Below, one piece after another: positions 10,701 through 21,030 of a DNA stretch of 64,000 nucleotides. The number at the start of each line of letters is the position of its first letter. The stretch's first letter is position 1. The translations under genes were made by a program, and so were the position numbers. The notes under the pieces are model-generated. The model had not been told where the DNA came from. It did not search any database and was given only the letters and a program-made list of their open reading frames with translations. Origin of the DNA: Paralithodes platypus (taxonomy: Eukaryota; Arthropoda; Malacostraca; Decapoda; Lithodidae); NCBI GenBank assembly GCA_032716605.1, contig CM064545.1, positions 6,350,463 to 6,414,462 of the forward strand, given 5' to 3'.

Positions 10701-11074
10701 AAATGATACCTAGCCTAAAGAACAAATCATACGAAGAGCGTCTTAGAGAATTAAATCTATTTCCTTTAACCCAGCGCAGATTAAGAGGTGACTTAATTCA
10801 AGTGTTCAAAATCATCAAAGGCATCGACAATATGAACTGTAGTAAGTACTTCACTATCGACCAATCTAATTACACACGGGGAAACGGTTGCAAAATTATT
10901 GGTAAATCTTTTAACTCACACGAATCTAAGAATTTCTTCTTCAATCGAGTTGTCAACTTGTGGAATGGGCTTCCCCGAAACGTTATAGACTGCATCACCG
11001 TTGATTCATTTAAACTCCGCCTAGACAAATATCTCGCTTCAAACCCGCGACTGACTGCGTTTGTAAATGAATAA
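7711..11074 (+). pseudogene. CR1-like ORF2, endonuclease-reverse transcriptase, split by MITE
   Basis: ORF2 starts at ATG 7711 (MNINVDPTRTKN), is cut by the TTAA MITE at 7751-8238 and then runs open to 11074. The endonuclease domain shows FYANARSIRNK, GITESWLN, LALIYRPP, VIFGDFNLPV and the TDHRTITF motif with the catalytic Asp-His pair. RT shows NYRPISLTSVVCKMLE, IYLNFQKAFDKVPH, SSGVPQGSVLGPILFL and the catalytic FADD box, with a C-terminal LWNGLP-SFKLRLDKYL tail. One change stands out: LNFQKAF here is LDFQKAF in copy 3, so the first catalytic Asp of RT is Asn in this copy. It would nick target DNA and prime reverse transcription. About 980 codons without the insertion, a normal CR1 length. 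Confidence 0.9.
7755..8234 (+). mobile_element. piggyBac-like TTAA MITE, family 1, copy 1 (480 bp)
   Basis: It is flanked by TTAA on both sides (7751-7754 and 8235-8238). Ends are imperfect inverted repeats: CACCTTACGAGCGGCC at the left, and CCCTTATTTAGCGGC read inward from the right. An equally long copy in the opposite orientation is at 41692-42171, also with TTAA on both sides. Copy 3 of the CR1-like LINE gives the empty site: its ORF2 reads through the same point without the 480 bp. The short ORFs inside are not credible as genes. Confidence 0.9.
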
Positions 11075-11301
11075 CTTTATTTTATCCCCCCCTCAGTTAC
11101 TAACCCATATGTCCCCTACTAACTTGCTAATCCTGCCACGGACATTAGTTCCAGGGCAGTAATTCCCTTTCCAATGTTCCCTTACCCACTCTAAACCACT
11201 GTTTGGACACTTGATCCTCAGTGTTTTGGAGGACAAGCAACCTAGAAGGGTCACTAGATCTGTTGTTGCTTGATTTCCTTTGTACTCCTTTGTACTCCTT
11301 T

Positions 11302-14300
11302 GTACTCCTTTGTACTCCTTTGAATTAAATACTAATCCGTCAAGAACCGCGAATTTGGATAAAGTTCCACCAACACGACCCAAATTCAAAACCGCCAGGG
11401 ATAACGACCGAGGACCGAGGACAGCCATGAATGTAAATGTCGATCCGACCAGAACCAAAAATTCGATGAAAGAACGTTCTGGGAGTTCTAAAACCGCAAC
11501 TTTAAAGGTTTTCTATGCAAACGCTCGTAGAATACGCAATAAATTTTCAGATTTAGAGGAACTAGTGTTTACAGAAAATTATGATGTGATTGGCATAACA
11601 GAATCTTGGCTCAATACAGAAGATAGAGACTTTTTAGCAGAGTATTCACTTCCCGGTTATGTAATGTTTGAGAACAGCCGAATAAATAAAAATGGAGGTG
11701 GCGTTTTATTTTATATCAAAGAAAGTCTTAACCCAACCCTCGTGTCAAAATCTCTAATTGTGAACGTCGACACATCTTTTGTGCTAATAAAGAATAATAA
11801 AGGTACAAAAATAATACTTGCGTTAATATACAGACCTCCAGCTCAATCAGTGCAAACTGACCGAGAAATTTACGAACAAATTGCAGATGTAAGTAACTCA
11901 CAAGATACCATATTTGTTGTCGACTTTAATTTACCTGTGACCAAGTGGGGCGATACTCTTACTTCACACTCCGGACATGACTTGTATACGAACTTGCAAG
12001 AGAGTTCGCTTTATCAATTTGTTCGAACGCCGACCCGTGGTAATAACGTTCATGACATTGTACTTGCAACAAAAGAAGAATTAATAGAGAATTTGAATGT
12101 TGGTGATGAATTCAGTAACAGCGACCATCGTACGATAACTTTCACTTTAAAGTTTACTAGTAACGAACCAAATAGTAGCATCGAAAAAGTCCCTAATTTC
12201 AAGAAAGCAAACTTCCATAAACTTAGAGCTATGTTTAAAGAAACTGACTGGAGCTTTTTAATTAACAATAACGACATAAATACATCTTGGAAGTTACTCG
12301 AAACCACTTACCTAAAAGCAGTGCAAGACTGCATACCATCGAAAATATGGCGTCCAGGCCATAATAATAAGCCCAAATGGTGGAATAAAGATATTTCAAA
12401 CTGCCTGCTTGCTAAAAAATTTGCAAATGATAGATTAAAATCCTCACAAAATGACGAAGAACGGGTGAAATTTGTAGAGCTACGACGCAAAGCCAAAAAG
12501 TTAATTAAGCAGAGTAAAAAGACCATAGAGTTACATATTGCGAATCAAAGTAAAACAAACCCGAAAAATTCTATAGTTATATCAGAAAGAAAAAAAGTAG
12601 TTACTTCAACTGTTGGACCGTTAGTCGATGAAAATGGAGAATACACCAAAGACGAAGTACAAATGAGTAATGCCCTCAATACCTTCTTTGCATCAGTTTC
12701 TACAACAGAAGACCTCAGTGATATCCCTACACCATCGCCGATTCAGATTGATAATTCAGATGTTCTAAGCAATATCACCGTTACAGAGAGAGAAGTATTG
12801 AATTGTTTAGATAAACTCAAGGTAAATAAAACGCCAGGACCTGATACAATCTCGCCTAGAGTTCTAAAGGAAGCTAAGGATGAGCTCTCCAAACCACTGA
12901 CATTACTATTCAATAAATCCTTGCAGTCTGGAACTATGCCTGATCAGTGGAAGCTAGCCAACGAAACACCGATATTCAAAAAAGGCAGCAAATCCCTACC
13001 CAGTAACTATCGTCCAATTAGCTTAACCTCAGTTGTTTGTAAAATGCTAGAAACGGTCATACGAGACAGACTCGTAAATCACTTAGAGGAAAATAACATA
13101 CTTAAAGATACTCAACACGGCTTTCGTAAAAAACGTTCCTGTTTAACAAACCTCTTAGACTTCTTCCACGATATCCTCAACCTCTACGATGAGAGTAAAG
13201 CTGTAGATATTATATACCTTGATTTTCAAAAGGCCTTTGACAAAGTTCCCCACAAACGTTTACTGCTAAAACTAAAAGCGCATGGAATACAAGACGGTGT
13301 GTTGAAATGGATAGAAAATTGGCTCAGCAACAGAAAGCAAAGGGTAGTCATAAACGGTAAGGCATCTAAATGGACCAATGTAAGTAGCGGGGTACCCCAG
13401 GGATCGGTACTAGGACCAATTCTCTTTCTAATATACATCAACGACATAGATGAGGGTCTCACCTGTACAATCTCAAAATTTGCTGACGATAACAAAATTG
13501 CAAATAGCGTACTCTCAAAAGAACAAGTTGACGATATGCAACACAATCTAGATAAACTGTCATGTTGGGCCCAAATTTGGCAAATGAGTTTCAATGCGGA
13601 TAAATGTAAAGTACTACATGTCGGATACCTAAATGAGAAAGCAAACTATTCGATGAATGGCACTCAGCTTAAGAATGTAAACAGAGAAACCGATCTGGGA
13701 GTAACAATATCGAGTAACCTAAAACCGAGTCAACAATGTGCAGAAGTTGTTAAGAAGGCAAACAAAATAATTGGCTTTATAGGCAGGTCATTTGAGCATA
13801 AATCCAAAGAAGTTACCCTAACCCTTTACAATTCCTTAGTCCGCCCTCTTCTGGAATACTGCGTTCAATCCTGGTGCCCTTATTACCAAAAAGATATAAA
13901 CAAGCTAGAACGAGTTCAACGTAGAGTTACCAAAATGATACCTAGCCTAAAGAACAAACCATACGAAGAGCGTCTTAGAGAATTAAATCTATTTCCTTTA
14001 ACCCAGCGCAGATTAAGAGGTGACTTAATTCAAGTGTTCAAAATCATCAAAGGCATCGACAATATGAACTGTAGTAAGTACTTCACTATCAACCAATCAA
14101 ATTACACGCGGGGAAACGGTTGCAAAATTCTTGGTAAATCTTTTAACTCGCACGAATCTAAGAATTTCTTCTTCAATCGAGTTGTCAACTTGTGAAATGA
14201 GCTTCCCCGAAACGTTATAGACTGCATCACCGTTGATTCATTTAAACTCCGCCTAGACAAATATCTCTCATTAAACCCGCGACTGACTGCGTTTGTAAAT

Positions 14301-14520
14301 GAATAACTTTATTTTATCCCCCCTCAGTTACTAACCCATCTGTCCTCTACTAACTTCCTAATCCTGCCACAGACATTAGTTCCAGGGCAGTAATTCCCTT
14401 TCCAATGTTCCCTTACCCACTCTAAACCACTGTTTGGACACTTGATCCTCAGTGTTTGGAGGACAAGCAACCTAGAAGGGTCACTAGATCTGTTGTTGCT
14501 TGATTTCCTTTGTACTCCTT

Positions 14521-14523
<3 letters not shown>
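11302..14523 (+). mobile_element. CR1-like LINE copy 3, tandem downstream of copy 2
   Basis: This copy lies head-to-tail behind the decamer tail of copy 2. About 80 bp of sequence that does not match copy 2 (11322-11400) lies between the tail and the matching part. It is 5'-truncated just before the ORF2 start and ends with the same 3' UTR and two TTTGTACTCC units, then runs directly into a (CT)n array. Roughly 95-97% identical to copy 2 by eye. Confidence 0.85.
11427..14306 (+). pseudogene. CR1-like ORF2, copy 3 (nonsense and compensated frameshift)
   Basis: The ATG at 11427 begins MNVNVDPTRTKNSMKERSG, which supplies the uninterrupted ORF2 N-terminus missing in copy 2. Endonuclease and RT domains follow as in copy 2, with the RT box KFADDNK. 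Lesions: the endonuclease GDFN motif is VDFN (near 11929), two compensating indels around 12566-12595 replace about ten residues between the domains (KNSIVISERKK), and TGG to TGA at about 14192 truncates the last 38 codons (FFFNRVVNL then stop). The first RT Asp is intact here (LDFQKAF). Inactive copy of the same family. Confidence 0.9.

Positions 14524-14559
<36 letters not shown>
14524..14559 (+). repeat. (CT)n microsatellite at the 3' edge of CR1-like copy 3
   Basis: About seventeen CT units abut the LINE decamer tail without spacer. Pairs with the (TC)n at 7017-7040. Confidence 0.85.
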
Positions 14560-14562
<3 letters not shown>

Positions 14563-14737
14563 ATTGGAATGGTACAGACGTAATATTTGTGTAGTCGTTG
14601 TTTTAAGGCCTTTAAACCACAAACTTTCTCCTTTCTAAGAACTTTTCTCGCTGTGTGTTGATATTGTTCCGGAAAGTAACTTTACGACTTTTCTTAAAGT
14701 GTTTTTGCTAGCATTAAGTTTTGATAGCTGAACATGA

Positions 14738-14760
14738 TGTGTGTGTGTGTGTGTGTGTGT
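14738..14760 (+). repeat. (GT)n array at the 3' side of the SINE
   Basis: About eleven GT units directly before the SINE; a longer GT array lies on its other side. Confidence 0.8.
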
Positions 14761-15241
14761 TATGCAGTTACTTGTTCGTCAAGGGGAATCCACGCAATGC
14801 GAGCTAAGCTCATTATTATCGCACCTCCTTAACTGGGAATGTATTGCGTGAAATGCATGTTAAGTGTTTTATGTATCGTTGGAATGGCTGTGGATGTGTG
14901 TGTAGTCTATATTTTAGCCAATTGGCGACATCTTGATACGAAGGCTTAGGGTTAATCTGTACGGTACCATTCTCACTACGGTACCAGTCTCACCCAAAGG
15001 CTTAGGTTGACCAGTAGCTTAGGTTGACCAGTACGATACCCATCTCACCTTGTAACCGATCACCAACCCCAGATGGGACGTCACAACTTCGTCCACTTAC
15101 ACCAGGTTCCTATTTATACTGCTAGGTGAACAGAGGCTACACCGTTAGGAGACTTGCCCAAATATCTCTTCCCCGCCCGGGTCTCAAACCCGGGACCTTC
15201 TGGTTGTGAGCCAGACGCGCTATCAGTTACGCCACGGGTAG
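14761..15241 (-). mobile_element. tRNA-Val-derived SINE, copy 1 (about 480 bp)
   Basis: Read on the minus strand, the head is a tRNA-like sequence (about 15170-15241) with D arm GCGT/GCGC, a 5-bp anticodon stem TCTGG/CCAGA enclosing CTCACAA (anticodon CAC, Val) and a perfect T stem CCGGG/CCCGG; box A TGGCGTAACTG and box B GGTTTGAGACC. A roughly 400-bp body follows, with GGAACCTGGTGTAAGTGGA, two copies of CTGGTCAACCTAAGC-like words and a terminal AACAAGTAACT. The copy at 60861-61334 matches along the whole length. The acceptor stem is imperfect, so it is a SINE head and not a working tRNA gene. Confidence 0.85.
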
Positions 15242-15245
15242 GTGT

Positions 15246-15246
15246 G

Positions 15247-15294
<48 letters not shown>
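15246..15294 (+). repeat. (GT)n microsatellite at the SINE 5' side
   Basis: About 24 GT units directly beyond the tRNA-like head of the SINE. Confidence 0.85.
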
Positions 15295-15297
<3 letters not shown>

Positions 15298-15299
15298 AT

Positions 15300-16278
15300 G
15301 GTTTCCTTTCTATAGGTTAAAGTATTGGATAGCCTAAACGTATTACTACAGAATTGTCCAGGCACATAATATTATATCCAGAAGTAAATGGTGTATGTAT
15401 TGCCATATTCATATTCCAGTTGCAACCAGTTAAAAAAACAATTGGGATTAAGGTTATAGTGAACAGTTAGCCAAGTACAGTAATTTACACCAATGTGTGT
15501 ACTCCTTTTTGATACACAATGCTTCGGGGACTTCGATATAAACACAATATATTTTGTGCAAAAGAGTCTACATGTCTACATACTGTATACTGCAGTCACG
15601 TATATCAACAAAGCCCAATTAATGATATTATGTAATAACGACTTCACTGTGCAAATCGTTTGTACAATATAGAACAGTTGAGCATTGCACACAGTTTCAG
15701 CATAGCAATTTGCATATTTGTTCAGTTTTTTTAACATATTGATGATACATGTGTTGGGAAATTAATACCAAATAATTTGGGCTGTTCAACGTAATGACAT
15801 ACTCTTAGCCCATGCAGTACCGATGAACTCCTGTTCATTATATTCTGGCCAACTATTGGACAATGTTATGCAGCTTAGGAAGGACGTCTACCAATTGAAA
15901 GACTACAGACTATCTCAATTAATCTATTTAGCTGCCATTTATCTTTCCTGAGCTCCATAACATTGTCTAAATGTAACTGAAATATATAACAATGACGTCA
16001 CTGGTACTGGAAGGATTAGGAAGAATACAATAATTGTATTACAGTTATGTGTTCTATGTTGCGTGCTCAGTTTGTTATTGTTTTTGTTTTATCTGTGGAT
16101 GAATAAATTGGCAAACATTGTGATAAACTAATTAGTAATTCATTAGGGTAAAGTATCCAATTTCTACCCGCCGCTACTATTAGTAATCAAAATTGATGTT
16201 TACTATTCATAGGAAATGTGTTGGACCTTTACTATTATATGTGGTATCATAATGTACGACGGATAAGGTATGTTGTGA
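15300..16278. other. Non-coding stretch, no feature recognised
   Basis: AT-rich sequence with no coding pattern, RNA gene or clear repeat. Confidence 0.4.
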
Positions 16279-16566
16279 AAATGTATTAATGTAATAGTCT
16301 AACTCTGCTCATTATACTGTGGGTATGTTGTGTTATCGATATTGCTCACTAAATGTATTAATGTAATAGTCTAACTCTGCTCATTATACTGTGGGTATGT
16401 TGTGTTATCGATATTGCTCACTAAATGTATTAATGTAATAGTCTAACTCTGCTCATTATACTGTGGGTATGTTGTGTTATCGATATTGCTCACTAAATGT
16501 ATTAATGTAATAGTCTAACTCTGCTCATTATACTGTGGGTATGTTGTGTTATCGATATTGCTCACT
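16279..16566 (+). repeat. 72-bp minisatellite, four identical units
   Basis: Four units beginning AAATGTATTAATGTAATAGT and ending ATATTGCTCACT. I see no differences among units, which implies recent tandem duplication or an assembly expansion. Confidence 0.95.
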
Positions 16567-16586
16567 AATTAACACACCGAGTACGA

Positions 16587-18700
16587 ATTGTTACGTCCTG
16601 GGATATATAAACACTGGGCTCTTTCTATTGGACTAGGTATGCGGCAAGAAGCAACAACGGAAAACGCTAGATTCAACCCTTATCTATAAACCCAGGCAAC
16701 AAACCACCCTAAACCGTCAAGAGTCCTGCCTGGACAACGAGGTATCCTATGACTCGGTTACAGGGTGCACGCACTATAGACTGCTGATAGTCAAGCAGGC
16801 TATATAAAAGATCACACAATTAAGTTGACTTAAAGCTTCAAGGAAAAGATAGATAACGGAATTAAATTGCAGAAACAATTTAATAACAAACTAGAAGAAA
16901 GTACATTTAACGTTACGTTAATTAATACAACTAATCACCCCTGCGTGAAAGAAGGTGAAAGCAAACAGTCATCAAAACATCGTACAGGTATACAAGATGC
17001 GGGTTTCTAAACTGCATGCGGCTACTGTAGGATCTGATGCTTAGCAAAGAAAGTACGTTACGGATTTAGAGAACTCTTAACTCATAAGCAGGAATAAATA
17101 CTAGTGATAGGCCATACAGTGTATAATGGCATAGGTATAATTAAATAAAGGCAGCAACTCGCAACATAACCACATACAGGTGTGCTTCTCACTCTTAGTC
17201 AGGCAAGCCTGCTCGGACAGAGTCTCTAAGCCACACCGTGACTCACAATGCTCACAAAAACGGTAAACTGTGGCACAATAACAAGCATACAGATATAATA
17301 AACCACTAGCTGTTAATCTGCCAGGTGGCAGAGGTCTAGCCGGAAGGATATAGGCTTCGGATACCCGGGCTGAGCCACCTGCTCTAGCCTTGGGACGTTC
17401 CCAAGTCTGTGCGCCAAATTACTCTAATTGAAAGTTACATGGAGGGATAGACAGACTAATGAGGAAGTAAGAAGGAGGTGTGGTGTGGAGGTAGATGTGC
17501 TGGAAAGTGTGAACTTGAGATGGTTCGGCCATATGGAACGTATGGAAAGCGAGAGAATGACTAAGAGGGTGTACGAGAGCGAGGTGGAGGGACAGAGGGG
17601 GAGAGGTAGACCGAATATGAGGTGGAAGGATGGAGTGAGGAACTACATGAACGAAGGCAGTGCTGGTTGGGGGGAGGGGCGTCGACTGACTGGGGACAGA
17701 GGTGCATGGGGGCGGTTCGTTCGTGGCCACCCCTTCGGGGATCACGGCGTCAGGCAATAGATAGATAGATAGATAGATAGATAGAAAGGGTGCTCTCTTG
17801 AGAGACTCAGATCGCAAGTATCTGACTCTCTTCTGGCGACCCTAAAACAAAAGCAAGACGTGCTAGCGCAGTGCTGAGTGGACTAGGCAAGGGCCCTCAC
17901 ACAACACAACACTAGACACACAGGGACACAGACAAGAAAATGCCCCCAGACTCCCACGGGTATCCTAGTAAAGTCGTGCGGGTCAACAGGACTCGCACCA
18001 GCAGACTTTACTTAAAGGATCGCAAAAAACCTCCTCTCCGGTCTAGCCCCTGCTAACCTGACACAAGAACACACCAGCAAGCATGAAACCACCAAATATG
18101 AGACAACAAAAAAGCTTCCTAGGTCTCATTAACAATTATGTCTCTGCATAAGGCCCAAAATCCTATCTAGTTATCTGAGAGCTCGTCGTTAATACAATAA
18201 TATATATAAGGTCTATCAAGGGGATGGGATAATTAAATAGATTGGTGAAGTAGTGGAAGGAAGGTATACAAAGTAAGAGAGAAAGTTTCTAAGTGGGGTT
18301 GAGAGGGATAGATATCAAGGGGGTCCGAAGGGTACGACAGTGAGGTGAGCTCTGAGTCTTGAATCTGTCTGGACCCCACCCTAGGCATACAAAATACATC
18401 CCATGCTTGGCAACACTCAACACAGTTGCCGGATCAAAATCCTCTACCCCGTGCGTGAGTCGAAACTAAGCCTAACGTTGCAATCAACTGCACGTGGCAA
18501 CATCAGGCTCGTCCCAAGCTGGACTCTCCACGCGAAGCAACGTCCCCCAGCCGGTCTCTCTCTCCCGCTCTCACTAGACTTACATCTTATATATTATAAT
18601 GAAACAATCAACTATCGAGAATAAAATATACTAAGATGCGTTGGTTAAGAATAAGGGCAGCTACAAGCTGTGAAACAACATAAGAATATCCCAGACATTA
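16587..18700 (+). repeat. Long dispersed repeat, copy A (LTR-like start TGTTACG)
   Basis: Starts TTGTTACGTCCTGGG and shares many blocks, in the same order, with 62114-63700: GGCTCTT...ATTGGACTAG, ACAACGGAAA(A/G)CGCTAG, CAAGTCTGTGCG(C/T)CAAAT, CTCTCTTGAGA and CTCTCTCTC-rich ends. The TGTTACG start is typical of some Gypsy-type LTRs, but no coding region accompanies it, so the class is unproven. An RTE-like LINE tail is inserted at 17428-17788. Confidence 0.55.
17428..17788 (+). pseudogene. RTE-like LINE ORF2 C-terminus with (ATAG)n tail
   Basis: The 110-codon open frame contains NEEVRRRCGVEVDVLE, LRWFGHMERM, TKRVYESEVEGQRGRGRP and MRWKDGV, the characteristic end of ORF2 in RTE-type and related LINEs. 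The stop (TAG at about 17758) is followed immediately by seven ATAG/GATA units, which serve as the 3' tail. The copy is strongly 5'-truncated. Its last bases GGCGTCAGGCAATAGATAG resemble the end of the SINE-like insert at 52478-52840. It lies inside the long dispersed repeat copy A; copy B lacks it. Confidence 0.75.
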
Positions 18701-19180
18701 GTTAGGTTGTCGTAGGATATATACTAAGGAAAAGCCTGCCGGTCGGCTGCCGCCAGCCGGTTTCTAAACGGCTGGGCAGCCGACGCGCGCGCATGCCCGC
18801 ACGTGGCTACTATGCAGAAGCGTCACAGAATGAAACAGTTTACCTTATTTCATATAAGCATGCTCTGTCATGCTCCAAGGACATATACTCCTATGTGTGT
18901 CTGGAATTTCGGAAAAAATATGTTCTACACAATAATATATGTATAATAATATATATATATATGCCAGAATCTGCAACATTATGCAGGCAACCATTACTAC
19001 CGGCTTTACAAACGCAACCAAGAAACCCAAGCCACTCCTCGCAGCGTCCTTATCATGTATCACGCCCTTAGCAAACACCCTGCTCTAAGGCTCACCCTTG
19101 CCGAACACTCCGAGCAAGCACATCCTAAAGAACAACCGGAATAGAATAATTTCCCCAGGCCACCACTACCATAGAGAATG
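18700..19180. other. Non-coding stretch with GC-rich block
   Basis: A GC-rich block at 18735-18805 (GCCGGTCGGCTGCCGCCAGC, then GCGCGCGC) is followed by ordinary AT-rich sequence. No coding pattern seen. Confidence 0.4.
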
Positions 19181-19189
19181 GAAGAAAAC

Positions 19190-20580
19190 GGTGATGGTTT
19201 AGCACAATCTAGTTCTGGAAAGCTGTTTTAGCAAGAGTGGTAATAAGATTTTTCCAAGAAATTTTAGGAGAAAATATATAAACACCAAGAATAGTGAGAG
19301 AAGATGAAGGGTTAATTGTTGTATTGTTAAAGTATAAAGGATAATCGTGTGTAAGAATGTGACAGGTAGATAGATGGAGAAATTGGGTTTTGGAACCATT
19401 GAAAGTACTAAGACTTTCTCTGTCCCAATTGGAAATAGTTGATAGATCAGAAGATAGATGTTCTATAGTTTCATCACTTGAAATTTAGAGTGATTGCACA
19501 GTGGGTCGTTGTTAAAAATTAGTTGAATAGTGTAAGGTAAAGTCATCAGCAAAGGAGTGAATAGGACTCAAGGGTACAGTTAAGAATATCATTAATGACT
19601 ATTAGAAAGAGAATTGGAGACAGGGCAGAGCCCTGAGGAGTTGATAGGTTGAGGAAGTGAGTGATGGCCGTCCACAACCGTAGCTGTGGAAGGGCCAGAG
19701 AGGAAATCTGAGACAAAGGCACAGATGGAGGGGTAGAAAAAGAAGGATGGTAGTTTACACATTTGAGGTTAGTGCCAGACTCTATCGAGGGCTTTCTAGC
19801 ACAATAGAAAATATCTCACCAAAGTCCCAATGGAAAGATGACCATAAGTTAGTAAGATTAGGAAGAAGATCACCAGTAAAGCGTTCCTAAAATAAACCAT
19901 ACTGGCAATCTGAAGGTAGATTATGGGAAGATATATACATAACAAATTATAAATTATGAATAGTTTATGAAGCTTCTGAGGTGCAAAAAATAAGAGCAAT
20001 TGGACGATAGTTGGAGGGTTGAGAGCATTTAACCTTCTTTGGAACTGGTTGAATGAGAGCAGCAGTTGCTGCAGTCTTCCAGCAAAAAGGAAAGATGTTA
20101 AAGGAAAGATAGAGACTAAAGAGTTTGCCTAAACAGGTATTCAAGACGGAAGAACATTTTGAAACACCATCTGGTCCGAATATCTCCTTAGTATTGAGCC
20201 CAGAGAGGGCAGAAAGTACATCCTAAAAGAGATTAGAATATTACCGAAGGCATAAGTTCCGATAAGAGAGAGGGAGGAACTGCACCAGAATCATCTAAGA
20301 TGGAGTTTTTAGCAACTGTTTGACCCAAGAATTCAGCTTTGTCAAAAGAAGAAATGACAGTGGTGTCATCAGAGTTGAAAGAGGAGGGAAAGATGAGGAA
20401 GTACTATTGTAGAAGAGGTTTTTGGGTAGATGCCAGAAACTTTAGGAAGAACTAGAGTTTTTGGCGATTCGAAGAACAGATTTGGCTTGACTCCGGGCAG
20501 AAACACATAAAGTACGAGATTCGTGAGTTTGTAGGCGACGATAAACCAATTAACCAAGATTAATTTAACAAGAACCAAAA
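19190..20580 (-). pseudogene. Eroded LINE reverse transcriptase
   Basis: No long ORF survives, but the minus strand still spells RT motifs in order: EIFGPDGV near 20185, QPVPKKVKCSQPSNYRPIAL near 20040-19985, then PQGSALSPILFLIVINDILN near 19645-19585 and an ADD-type box near 19540. Many stops and shifts lie between them. This is an old antisense LINE copy of a family different from the others here (the SALSPILF motif is not found in them). 5' and 3' limits are approximate. Confidence 0.75.
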
Positions 20581-20692
20581 AATTAATTCATGCCTCCATG
20601 CCAGACTTTTACCTCGGTGATGTGGTCAACACTTTCTGAGGGTCCTTCTTCATGGAAGCAAAAATCATTGAGTGGAAAGAAGTATATACTGT

Positions 20693-20722
20693 ATATTATA
20701 CCGTATATACTGTATATATATA

Positions 20723-20768
<46 letters not shown>
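20693..20768. repeat. (TA)n array with ACTGT/ACCGT interruptions
   Basis: Alternating TA with palindromic TATACTGTATA-type interruptions at its left end. Confidence 0.85.
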
Positions 20769-20770
<2 letters not shown>

Positions 20771-21030
20771 GGTGTTAAAGTTTTCATAAATTACAGGACG
20801 TATTCGTCAGGCAATAGTTAGACTATAGTTTTCCATGATGTTTGGGGTGAATATTTGTAATTACGGAGATATTACACATCGAAAGTTATCGATAAATACT
20901 AAAAAACAATAACCGTCGAAGGGGTAAATACGAATATTTTGAAGTTAGCGCTGGGTAGAAAGGATTAGCTCACACGTGGGAAACAAGGTCAGAAAGGTGT
21001 TTTGGAATCCCAAAGGGATTAGAGTCTTCA
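20769..21030 (+). repeat. Dispersed repeat, copy 1 (about 260 bp)
   Basis: Begins CAGGGTGTTAAAG next to the TA array and matches the reverse complement of about 39190-39450 through CATAAATTACAGGACGTA, ACATCGAAAGTTATCGATA and TTGAAGTTAGCGC. No coding. CAGGGTGT is a common start for TA-target DNA transposon termini, but I cannot define both ends. Confidence 0.65.

Larger units (their letters stand above)
7041..11322 (+). mobile_element. CR1-like LINE copy 2, nearly full length
   Basis: This is a non-LTR retrotransposon with an SGNH-type ORF1 (5'-truncated), an ORF2 with apurinic-type endonuclease and RT, a short 3' UTR and a tail of about four TTTGTACTCC decamers. ORF1 with an esterase-like domain plus EN-RT ORF2 and a short tandem tail without poly(A) is the CR1 architecture. 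The 5' end stops at a (TC)n array. A 480-bp TTAA MITE sits near the start of ORF2. Without that insertion ORF2 appears undamaged, so the copy was probably young when hit. Confidence 0.85.

Noticed and set aside
16279..16566. CRISPR-like or tandem regulatory array
   Set aside because: Units are contiguous identical 72-mers without spacers; the DNA is eukaryotic. Ordinary minisatellite. The same holds for 40245-40497.
17419..17817. 132-codon minus-strand ORF opposite the RTE-like LINE tail
   Set aside because: It is the antisense shadow of the LINE C-terminus and (ATAG)n array; the plus strand has the recognisable LRWFGH motif.
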